A stretch of 64,000 bases of DNA from Paraflavisolibacter caeni (GTDB lineage Bacteria; Bacteroidota; Bacteroidia; Chitinophagales; Chitinophagaceae): positions 62,001 to 126,000 of the forward strand of contig NZ_JAOTIF010000007.1 in assembly GCF_025628885.1 (NCBI RefSeq), given 5' to 3'. This document shows positions 17,286 through 25,865 of this stretch, piece by piece; position 1 is the stretch's first letter; each line of letters begins with the position of its first letter. The notes under the pieces are model-generated. The model was not told the DNA's origin, did no database searches, and was given only the letters and a program-made list of their open reading frames with translations. Both the position numbers and the translations under genes were made by a program.

Positions 17286-19616
17286 GTGAAGAAAAAAATC
17301 TCCTTTTTCATCATCTGCAATTTATTCCTGGCCATAGGTTTATTTGCGCAACAGCCTACACCGACATTTGCTATAGGCGATTCTAGTTTTTTATTAAACG
17401 GCAAGCCTTATGTTATCCGATGTGGGGAAATGCATTTTGCCCGTATACCAAAGGAATATTGGCGGCATCGGCTGCAGATGGCTAAAGCCATGGGGCTGAA
17501 TGCAGTTTGTGCTTATTTATTCTGGAACTTTCATGAAACCGAACTTGGAAAGTTTAACTGGGATGGAAATGCCGATGTTGCAGAGTTCTGCCGGATGGCA
17601 CAGCAGGAAGGTTTATATGTGATTCTCCGGCCAGGACCTTATGCCTGCGCTGAATGGGAATTTGGTGGATTCCCCTGGTGGTTGCTAAAGCAAAAGGACA
17701 TCAAACTGCGAACGCAGGATCCCTATTACCTGGAACGTAGCCGTATTTATCTAAAAGAAGTGGGTCGTGTGCTGGCACCTCTCCAGGTTTCTGATGGCGG
17801 GCCGATAATAATGACGCAGGTAGAAAATGAATATGGTTCTTATGGAAACGATAAAGAGTATATAGGTAAGGTCCGTGATTACCTGAAAGAGGCGGGATTT
17901 TCTATTCCACTATTTACTTGCGATGGACCTTCTCAGTTAAAAAATGATGTTAGAGACGATATATTCAGTGTAGTAAATTTTGGCGGTAACCCACAGGCCA
18001 ATTTTAAAGCCCTTCGTGAAATAAGAAGTAAAGGCCCACTGATGTGCGGCGAATATTATCCGGGCTGGTTCGACTCCTGGGGTACCAAACACCATACTGG
18101 TTCAGTGGGTAATGTGGTTAAGGAAATTGGTTACATGCTTGATCATAAAGCATCATTTAGTATCTATATGGTTCATGGCGGAACGACCTTTGGATTATGG
18201 TCAGGCGCTAATTGTCCTCCTTTCTTACCGCAAACATCCAGTTATGATTACGATGCTCCCATCAGTGAAGCTGGATGGGATACGGAAAAATATTATGCTT
18301 TACGCAAACTGTTTTCTGGCTATTTACAGGATGGTGAAACATTACCGGCTGTGCCTACCAGAAATCCGGTCATAAAAATTCCCGCATTTACAACCACTGA
18401 AGTAGCACCAATGTTTTCCAATCTGCCCGCATTTATTAGTGCTAAGCAGGTGCAAAATATGGAAGCGTATGACCAGGGCTACGGCAGCATATTGTATCGT
18501 ACACAATTGCCTGGAGGGCCTGCTTCCGTTTTGAATATTCAGGAAGTTCATGATTTTGCACAGGTATTTGTCAATGGGAGAAAAATTGCTACGCTTGACC
18601 GCAGAAGAAATGAGAACAGTTGTAAACTGCCTGCTACCCAAAAAGGAGATGTGCTGGATATACTGGTAGAAGCGATGGGGCGGGTAAACTATGGAGGATA
18701 TATACATGACAGAAAAGGGATAACAGACAAAGTGTTCATTACTGGATCAAATGGTGAAAGCAAAGAATTGCTGGATTGGAAAATATACCCAATAAAATTG
18801 AGCAATGATGGAATTCCTGCTTATGTAAAGTTTCGTCAGGGTAAAACATCCATGCCTGCATTTCATAAAGGAAAATTTGTATTGAATAAAACCGGCGATA
18901 CATTCCTGGATGTAAGCACATGGGGTAAAGGATTGGTTTGGGTAAACGGTCATTGCCTGGGCAGATTCTGGAATATCGGGCCCACGCAAACCATGTATGT
19001 GCCTGGGCCATGGCTGAAAAAAGGAAGCAATGAAGTGATTGTGCTGGATTATACCGGTCCGAAAAAGAATGTATTGGCCGGACTGGAATTACCGATTTTG
19101 GATAGTTTGACCGAAAAAGCAACAGTAAAAAAACACAGAAAGGATGGCCAGGCTTTGGTTTTAGCCGGTGTTAAACCTGCATATCAAGGTTCATTTGATA
19201 CAGGCATTGCATGGCAAACAGCAAAATTCAATACTGCACAAGGCCGTTATTTCTGTCTGGAAGCATTAAATGCTCATAGAGAAAATGATCCCTTCACAAC
19301 GATGGCCGAATTGTATCTCCTGGACGAAAACGGAAAAGAATTGCCCCGGAATAAATGGAAAGTGGTGTATGCAGACAGTGAAGAAATCCAGGGAGAGGAT
19401 GGAAAAGCAGATAACATATTTGACTTGCAAAATACAACTGTATGGCATACAAAATGGCAAGGCGATTCTCCTAAGCATCCACACCAGGTAGTGATTGATC
19501 TTGGTGCTTTACAGCACATAAGTGGCTTTAAGTATTTACCCCGGCAGGAATCTCCTAATGGAAGAATTAAAGATTTCAGAGTATACCTGAGCCAAACAAT
19601 GTTTAAAGGATTGTAA
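17286..19616 (+). CDS. Secreted GH35 beta-galactosidase
   Basis: A 776-residue family 35 enzyme that hydrolyses terminal beta-galactosides. A GTG start gives a clean signal peptide ending LFAQQ. The fold opens with FLLNGKPYVIRCGEMHFARIP, typical of GH35. Acid/base E182 is in QVENEYGSYG and the nucleophile is probably E256 in MCGEYYPGWF. Jelly-roll domains follow, and the C-terminus is a discoidin (F5/8 type C-like) module ending GRIKDFRVYLSQTMFKGL. That ending is usual for this subgroup, so the gene is not truncated. It is first in the enzyme run after susD, with 50 bases to the next gene. Confidence 0.92.
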   Translation: MKKKISFFIICNLFLAIGLFAQQPTPTFAIGDSSFLLNGKPYVIRCGEMHFARIPKEYWRHRLQMAKAMGLNAVCAYLFWNFHETELGKFNWDGNADVAEFCRMAQQEGLYVILRPGPYACAEWEFGGFPWWLLKQKDIKLRTQDPYYLERSRIYLKEVGRVLAPLQVSDGGPIIMTQVENEYGSYGNDKEYIGKVRDYLKEAGFSIPLFTCDGPSQLKNDVRDDIFSVVNFGGNPQANFKALREIRSKGPLMCGEYYPGWFDSWGTKHHTGSVGNVVKEIGYMLDHKASFSIYMVHGGTTFGLWSGANCPPFLPQTSSYDYDAPISEAGWDTEKYYALRKLFSGYLQDGETLPAVPTRNPVIKIPAFTTTEVAPMFSNLPAFISAKQVQNMEAYDQGYGSILYRTQLPGGPASVLNIQEVHDFAQVFVNGRKIATLDRRRNENSCKLPATQKGDVLDILVEAMGRVNYGGYIHDRKGITDKVFITGSNGESKELLDWKIYPIKLSNDGIPAYVKFRQGKTSMPAFHKGKFVLNKTGDTFLDVSTWGKGLVWVNGHCLGRFWNIGPTQTMYVPGPWLKKGSNEVIVLDYTGPKKNVLAGLELPILDSLTEKATVKKHRKDGQALVLAGVKPAYQGSFDTGIAWQTAKFNTAQGRYFCLEALNAHRENDPFTTMAELYLLDENGKELPRNKWKVVYADSEEIQGEDGKADNIFDLQNTTVWHTKWQGDSPKHPHQVVIDLGALQHISGFKYLPRQESPNGRIKDFRVYLSQTMFKGL

Positions 19617-19666
19617 GTGATTTTTATGTTGACCGGCATTGCTATTGAAAGTCAAACCAGATTTGT

Positions 19667-21553
19667 ATGATTAGAAGATATTTTACTAACAAATTGATCA
19701 GAAAGGAGATCCGGTTGTTGTTAATAACTGCCATAGCCTTTATCAGCTACATACAGACAGGGATTGCTCAAAAAAGAAAAGTTGTTTACAAAGAATTTCA
19801 TGTATCTGTTAAGGGCAATGATAATAATGACGGCAGTTTATCAAAACCATTTAAGACAATTTCAGCCGCAGCAAAGGTTGCCATGCCAGGAGATCTGATT
19901 ACTGTACATGCCGGTGTGTATCGTGAGCAAGTCTCACCACCACGTGGTGGAAATTCTGAAAAAGAACGGATTTGGTATCGGGCTGCGAAGGGTGAATCAG
20001 TTGAATTAAAAGGCTCTGAAATCATCAAAGCCTGGCAAAAACTAGACAGTTCAATCTGGATGGTTCAAATACCTAATAGTTTTTTTGGGAAATTCAATCC
20101 ATACAAGGACACATTATACGGCGATTGGCTTACAAAAGGAAACTGGTGCCATACAGGCGAAGTTTACTTGAACGGCAGGCCGTTAACTGAAGCAAAGGGC
20201 CTGAAAGATTTGAATTCGGCCAACACCAATCAACCATTGTGGTATTGTAAGGTAGATGAAAACAATACTTTTATCTGGGCAAATTTTAACGCAGTGAATC
20301 CGAACAAACAACTGGTTGAAATCAATGTTCGGCAAGCCGTATTTTATCCCTCCCAACCGGGCATCAACTATATTGGAGTAAAAGGGTTTCGTATGTGTCA
20401 CGCAGCTACGCCCTGGGCGCCGCCTACCGCAGAACAAATTGGATTAATTGGAACCCATTGGAGTAAGGGATGGATAATTGAAGAAAATACAATCAGTTAT
20501 TCGAAATGTGTAGGCATTACACTTGGAAAGTATGGTGATGAGTGGGATAACAAATCTGAATCAGTGGATGGATTTATTAAAACTACTGAACGGGCCCTTT
20601 CCAATTCCTGGAATAAAGATCATGTGGGGAGTCATCTGGTTAGGAAAAATCATATCAGCCATTGCGGTCAGGCAGGCATTGCTGGAAGTTTGGGAGCAGT
20701 GTTCAGCACAATTACCGGGAACACGATTAACGATATTGGCCACCAGCAATTATTTTGGGGTTATGAACTAGCAGGAATAAAATTGCATGCGGCCGTTGAT
20801 GTTGAAATCAGCAGGAATCATATTTACCGTACCGAAGGAGGAATTTGGCTCGACTGGATGGCGCAGGGAACCCGCGTGACAAAAAATTTACTGCATGATA
20901 ATACTGTGCAGGATTTCTCTTTGGAAGTAAATCATGGACCTATTTTGGTTGACCATAATCTTTTTCTTTCGCCACATCTTGCTCAGGTAAGACTTTCGCA
21001 AGGTGTTGCATTTGTTCATAATCTTATTGCATGGGATCTTTGGCCAACAGACAGTGTTGATGCACGCAAAACACCTTTTCTAAAACCGCATTCAACTGAG
21101 ATCGCCGGATTTTACAAAAATCCATCTGGTGATACCCGTTTCTACAATAATGTGTTTTTGGGTCAGACAGATTTGTCCCCTTACAACCACTCTGCATTAC
21201 CGGTGCAGATGAATGGAAATGTGTATTTGATGAATGCAAAGCCATCAAAACATGAACATCAACCAGTAGTGCTTCCCAATTATAATTCGGGAATTAAACT
21301 GGAGGAAAAGAATGGTAGATGGTACCTTGTAATCAACATGGAAAAACAGTGGTCGGAAGAAAGGAAACCAAAACTAATTACAAGTAAACTGCTTGGGAGT
21401 GCGGTAATTCCCCAACAACCATTTGAAGATCGAACAGGTAATGCCATCATATTCAATACTGATTTTGTGAGTATAACACGTAATCATGTTAATCCTTCAG
21501 CCGGTCCGTTTGAAATAAAAAAAGGAGGACAACAGAGAATTCAAGTTTGGTAA
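19667..21553 (+). CDS. Secreted right-handed parallel beta-helix protein, putative carbohydrate-active enzyme
   Basis: A 628-residue exported protein. After the signal peptide comes a DUF1565-like opening (FHVSVKGNDNNDGSLSKPFKTI, then AGVYREQVSPP) typical of parallel beta-helix enzymes, followed by many short repeats with Asn/His turns (about residues 230-480: ITGNTIND, ISRNHIYR, VTKNLLHDN). Such folds include polysaccharide lyases and glycosidases such as GH141. The catalytic family cannot be fixed by eye. Its position among four glycosidase genes argues for action on the same glycan. Confidence 0.7.
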   Translation: MIRRYFTNKLIRKEIRLLLITAIAFISYIQTGIAQKRKVVYKEFHVSVKGNDNNDGSLSKPFKTISAAAKVAMPGDLITVHAGVYREQVSPPRGGNSEKERIWYRAAKGESVELKGSEIIKAWQKLDSSIWMVQIPNSFFGKFNPYKDTLYGDWLTKGNWCHTGEVYLNGRPLTEAKGLKDLNSANTNQPLWYCKVDENNTFIWANFNAVNPNKQLVEINVRQAVFYPSQPGINYIGVKGFRMCHAATPWAPPTAEQIGLIGTHWSKGWIIEENTISYSKCVGITLGKYGDEWDNKSESVDGFIKTTERALSNSWNKDHVGSHLVRKNHISHCGQAGIAGSLGAVFSTITGNTINDIGHQQLFWGYELAGIKLHAAVDVEISRNHIYRTEGGIWLDWMAQGTRVTKNLLHDNTVQDFSLEVNHGPILVDHNLFLSPHLAQVRLSQGVAFVHNLIAWDLWPTDSVDARKTPFLKPHSTEIAGFYKNPSGDTRFYNNVFLGQTDLSPYNHSALPVQMNGNVYLMNAKPSKHEHQPVVLPNYNSGIKLEEKNGRWYLVINMEKQWSEERKPKLITSKLLGSAVIPQQPFEDRTGNAIIFNTDFVSITRNHVNPSAGPFEIKKGGQQRIQVW

Positions 21554-21675
21554 TGGCGCAAATTTCTAATACATCCAATTTTGGCGCTGCGCTGCTTGCT
21601 GTACATCCTATGATATGGAGTATGAAAATCTGAATGGATATAAACTGTATTTGATCATTTAAGGAATTCTGTATT

Positions 21676-24153
21676 ATGTTTTCAAAGTTGTTACCAGCAT
21701 TTGCCCTGCTTATCGTCCATTGTGGCAATTTGTTTTCACAACAATCCAATCCTTTTCCGCTTAAAAATCACATCTATAAGCAAGGCTGGATTGATTTCAA
21801 TAAGAATAATAAAAAGGATATTTACGAAGATCCCCTGCAACCGGTTGAAAAGCGGATTGACAATTTGCTTGCACAAATGACACTGGAAGAAAAATCCTGC
21901 CAGCTGGCAACTTACTATGGTCATGGAAAAGTGCTGAAAGACAGTCTTCCGACAATTGAATGGAATCAGTTGATCTTGAAAGATGGCATCGCCAATATTG
22001 ATGAACACATCAACAACACCCCACGTATAAAGGAAAACGAAACCCCTTTTAACAATGCCACAGCCATCAATGAAACGCAACGTTTTTTTGTTGAATATAC
22101 CCGCCTCGGTATCCCTGTGGATTTTTCTAATGAAGGCATCAGGGGATTGTGTGCCAGACATGCTACCAGTTTTCCTTCCATGAATGCGGTGGGTTGCACA
22201 TGGAATAAAGAGCTTGCCTTTCAGCAAGGAAAAGTGGAGGGGAAAGAAGCCCGTGTACTGGGCTACACCAATGTTTACGCTCCTATATTGGATGTAGTAA
22301 GAGACCAGCGCTGGGGGAGATGGGAAGGCACTTTTGGTGAGGATCCGTTCCTGGTGGCCCGTATGGGGGTGGCTATGGCAAGGGGAATCCAGTCTGAAAA
22401 AGTTGTTTCCACTCCGAAACATTATGTTGGCTATGGTGACTGTAAAGGTGCTCGCCAATGGGATGCCCGTACTGATCCACATATCACGCCATCCGAAATG
22501 TATTACATTCATGAGTACCCGTTTCGCAAAGTATTCAGGGAAGCTGGTGCTTTGGGTGTCATGAGTTCTTACAACGATTATAATGGAGTGCCCATAGCAA
22601 GCAACCATTTTTATCTTACAACAAAACTTCGCAATGAAATGGGGTTTAAAGGATATGTTGTTTCAGACAGTTATTCTATTGAGCGACTCTCTGACATTCA
22701 CAATGTATGCAGCGATCATAAAGAATCCTGCCTGCTGGCTCTGCAAGCCGGTTTGAATGTTAGAACCGATTTTAATACACCTGATGAATACATCAATAAT
22801 ATCAGGGCATTGGTAAAAGAAGGAAAAATTCCAATTAAGCGAATCAATGAATTAGTAAGGAATGTATTGTATGTAAAGTTCTGGTTGGGCTTATTTGACA
22901 ATCCCTATACGGGCAATCCTGAATTAGCGCAACAAATTGTTTCATCAAAAGAGCATCAGGCCATGGCACTTCGGGCTTCCCGTGAGTGTTTGGTATTGCT
23001 GAAAAATGAAAACAACATTCTTCCCCTAAAAAATAATTTCAAAAAGATTGCTGTTATTGGCCCCAATGCACACACCAATAATTATGTGCCCACACATTAT
23101 GGACCGATGGATTATACATTTACCAGTGTGTATGATGGATTAAAGAATGTTTATAAAAATGTAGATGTAGAAATTAAGTATGCAAAAGGAATTGACCTGA
23201 TTTCAAAGGGATGGCCTGAAAATGAATTGATACCGGACACTTTATCTGTCAATGAAAACAAATCAATCCAGGAAGCTGTGGACCTGGCCCTGCAAAGCGA
23301 TGTAGTTGTAGTGGTGCTGGGTGATGGCACCAGCACATCAGGCGAAAGCCGCACCCGCAGCAGTTTGGATTTGCCTGGGCACCAGGAGCAATTGTTGGAA
23401 GCCCTAGTGAAAACCAAAAAACCGGTTGTTTTAGTCTTGGTGTGGGGAAGACCTGCCACTATCAATTTTGCTCAGAAATATTGTAAAGCAATTTTGGGCG
23501 CACCTTACCCGGGTGCACAGGGCGGACAAGCTATTGCAGAAGCATTGAAAGGAGACTATAATCCAGGAGGTAAATTAAACGGCACCTGGGTAAAATCGGT
23601 CGGCCAGCTTCCCTTCAATATACCGGCAAAACCAAATGCCAACTGGGAACCCATGAAGAACTATTCAGTTGCCAATAAAGGTCTTTTGTATTGCTTTGGA
23701 TTTGGATTGTCCTATACTCAATTTGCATATGATAGTATTGCAGTAGATAGTATAGAAAGTAAAACGGGTAATATCACTGTCAGATGTAAAATAACGAATT
23801 CTGGCGATGTAGCTGGTGATGAAGTAGTGCAGTTATACATTAACGATGTGATCAGTTCCACTACAACTTACGAAAAGCAACTGCGAGGTTTTGAACGGAT
23901 CCATTTACAACCGGGCGAATCCAAATGGGTGCAGTTTCAAATTGTTCCTGAAGACCTGGAACTGATCAACACAGACAATAAAATTGTTGTGGAACCCGGC
24001 GAGTTCAGCATCATGATCGGAGCTTCTTATGATGACATCAGACTGAAAAAAAGTTTTTACGTTGTCGGTCAGCAAGCCAAAAATCAAATGAAGACAGTAA
24101 AAGCATCAGTAATCCCATCTAAAATGATGAGGGATAGTGATGCGGGAAAATAA
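21676..24153 (+). CDS. Secreted GH3 beta-glycosidase
   Basis: An 825-residue family 3 enzyme. The signal peptide covers about residues 1-22. An Asp/Asn-rich loop (DFNKNNKKDIYEDP) resembling a calcium-binding motif follows, then the (beta/alpha)8 domain with KHYVGYGD and the nucleophile D331 in GYVVSDSYSIERL. An alpha/beta sandwich domain and a fibronectin type III-like tail (DVAGDEVVQLYIND) complete the protein. Typical substrates are terminal beta-xylose, beta-glucose or alpha-arabinose, and the sequence does not decide between them. The gene starts 122 bases after the beta-helix gene and ends 41 bases before the next chosen start. Confidence 0.93.
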   Translation: MFSKLLPAFALLIVHCGNLFSQQSNPFPLKNHIYKQGWIDFNKNNKKDIYEDPLQPVEKRIDNLLAQMTLEEKSCQLATYYGHGKVLKDSLPTIEWNQLILKDGIANIDEHINNTPRIKENETPFNNATAINETQRFFVEYTRLGIPVDFSNEGIRGLCARHATSFPSMNAVGCTWNKELAFQQGKVEGKEARVLGYTNVYAPILDVVRDQRWGRWEGTFGEDPFLVARMGVAMARGIQSEKVVSTPKHYVGYGDCKGARQWDARTDPHITPSEMYYIHEYPFRKVFREAGALGVMSSYNDYNGVPIASNHFYLTTKLRNEMGFKGYVVSDSYSIERLSDIHNVCSDHKESCLLALQAGLNVRTDFNTPDEYINNIRALVKEGKIPIKRINELVRNVLYVKFWLGLFDNPYTGNPELAQQIVSSKEHQAMALRASRECLVLLKNENNILPLKNNFKKIAVIGPNAHTNNYVPTHYGPMDYTFTSVYDGLKNVYKNVDVEIKYAKGIDLISKGWPENELIPDTLSVNENKSIQEAVDLALQSDVVVVVLGDGTSTSGESRTRSSLDLPGHQEQLLEALVKTKKPVVLVLVWGRPATINFAQKYCKAILGAPYPGAQGGQAIAEALKGDYNPGGKLNGTWVKSVGQLPFNIPAKPNANWEPMKNYSVANKGLLYCFGFGLSYTQFAYDSIAVDSIESKTGNITVRCKITNSGDVAGDEVVQLYINDVISSTTTYEKQLRGFERIHLQPGESKWVQFQIVPEDLELINTDNKIVVEPGEFSIMIGASYDDIRLKKSFYVVGQQAKNQMKTVKASVIPSKMMRDSDAGK

Positions 24154-24194
24154 CTAATATTGATATGATGTACGAATTCAATAAAATAGACATT

Positions 24195-25823
24195 ATGCGA
24201 AAGTTGTTTGTCTTGTTTTTGGTAACAGTGAACTGGATGAAGCAGGGGGATATAAGCGCGCAAATGCATACAATATCGAAAGTATGGACTGCCGACAATG
24301 GAAATGGCACATTTAAAAATCCATTACTCTGGGGTGATTGGCCCGATCCGGATGTGATCCGGGTAGGAGATGAGTTTTATTTTGTTTCAACCAGTATGCA
24401 CTATGTGCCTGGTTGCCCGATTCTAAAATCAAAAGACCTGGTGAACTGGGAAATGGCTGGCTATGCAATAGACCAATATGATGAAGATCCACGTTATAAC
24501 CTGCAGGGAGGGGAGATGTACCTGAGAGGTTCATGGGCAGCAACGATCCGGCACCATAACGGTCTATTTTATGTAGGCTTTTGTACCCCTAATTGGGGGA
24601 AGGAAAAAGGCCAGTACTCCATCTGCACAGCCAAAGACATAAAAGGACCCTGGACCCGTACTATCTTTCCCGAATACTTGTATGATCCTGGTCTGTTTTT
24701 CGATGAGGATGGTAAATGTTATGTGGTGCACGGGCAAGGGAAATTGTATGTGACCGAACTGGCTGCGGATGCCCGTTCTGTGAAGGGAGAAAACAAATTG
24801 ATCTGGGATAAAGCAATTGATAAACCACAAGGTTCTTCTGCTCCATATACCAAATATGGCATGGAAGGCTCACACGTTTATAAGATCAACGGTTACTACT
24901 ATATTACCTGTCCGGCAGGAGGTACAGAGGGATGGCAGGTATGTTTACGCAGCAAAAACATTTATGGGCCTTATGAAAGCAAAATAATTGTGCAGGATGA
25001 ATCTTCATATCCAAATAATGGTTTGCACCAGGGTGGCATGCTTCAACTGAAAGATGGTAGTTGGTGGTTTGTAATTATGCAGGACAGGGGGGCGATTGGA
25101 CGAGTACCGCATCTAGTGCCAGTGGAATGGAAAGACGGCTGGCCTATGTTGGGCAAAGAAGGAAATGGAAAAGGTGTTGTGATCAATGAGAAACCCAAAG
25201 TGGGTAAGACTCATCCCATTACAGTTCCAGCAACATCCGATGAATTTAATGCATCTACGCTTGGCTTGCAATGGCAATGGAATCATAATCCTGATAACGA
25301 AAAGTGGTCATTGACGGAAAGAAAAGGATATCTGCGTTTACACTCTTCGTTTGCAAATGATCTGACTATGGCTCGCAATACCCTTACACAAAGAGTGCAG
25401 GGGCCTGCATCGGAAGGAACTGTTGAAATAGATGTATCTGGATTGAAGGATGGTAACATTGCAGGATTTGGAATTTTCGAAAAGCCTTATGCTTATATGG
25501 CCGTAAGAAAAGTGGGAAATAATAATTGTTTGTTGATGGTAAACAATGGCCAGGTGATTGACAGCATCAATCAATTTACGCCAAACAAATTCTGGATCAA
25601 AGCAAACGCAACGCATATAGGCTTTACAGCAACTTTTTCATACAGTGTTGATGGAAAGAAATTCATTCCATTTGGCAACCAGCTAAAAATGGATCTGGGT
25701 TATGCTTGGACTGCTAACCGGTTTGCCCTATTTAATTACAGCATCAAAAAAGAAGGTGTAGACGGTTACGCTGATTTCAATTGGTTCAGGTTTAAAGGTG
25801 AAAATGTTTTGTCCAATAACTAA
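24195..25823 (+). CDS. Secreted GH43 glycosidase (xylosidase/arabinofuranosidase-like)
   Basis: About 542 residues from the ATG at 24195, which opens a signal peptide (MRKLFVLFLVTVNW, ending ISAQ); the upstream start at 24165 adds a charged extension. The five-bladed propeller shows the catalytic base in WPDPDVIRVGDEFYF, the pKa-modulating Asp in YDPGLFFDEDGKCYVVHG and the acid Glu in GMEGSHVYKINGYYYI. The C-terminal third is a concanavalin A-like beta-sandwich (GH43_C2/DUF1349 type, about 350-530), common in beta-xylosidases and arabinofuranosidases. Exact specificity is not readable. Confidence 0.9.
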   Translation: MRKLFVLFLVTVNWMKQGDISAQMHTISKVWTADNGNGTFKNPLLWGDWPDPDVIRVGDEFYFVSTSMHYVPGCPILKSKDLVNWEMAGYAIDQYDEDPRYNLQGGEMYLRGSWAATIRHHNGLFYVGFCTPNWGKEKGQYSICTAKDIKGPWTRTIFPEYLYDPGLFFDEDGKCYVVHGQGKLYVTELAADARSVKGENKLIWDKAIDKPQGSSAPYTKYGMEGSHVYKINGYYYITCPAGGTEGWQVCLRSKNIYGPYESKIIVQDESSYPNNGLHQGGMLQLKDGSWWFVIMQDRGAIGRVPHLVPVEWKDGWPMLGKEGNGKGVVINEKPKVGKTHPITVPATSDEFNASTLGLQWQWNHNPDNEKWSLTERKGYLRLHSSFANDLTMARNTLTQRVQGPASEGTVEIDVSGLKDGNIAGFGIFEKPYAYMAVRKVGNNNCLLMVNNGQVIDSINQFTPNKFWIKANATHIGFTATFSYSVDGKKFIPFGNQLKMDLGYAWTANRFALFNYSIKKEGVDGYADFNWFRFKGENVLSNN

Positions 25824-25865
25824 GACTTATTTATAATAATTGTTTCAAGCAACCTGTATTCTAAA

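Noticed and set aside
19540-19616. Apparent truncation of the GH35 C-terminal discoidin module
   Set aside because: The ending RIKDFRVYLSQTMFKGL is, from memory of the family, the usual end of this subgroup, and no continuation exists downstream.
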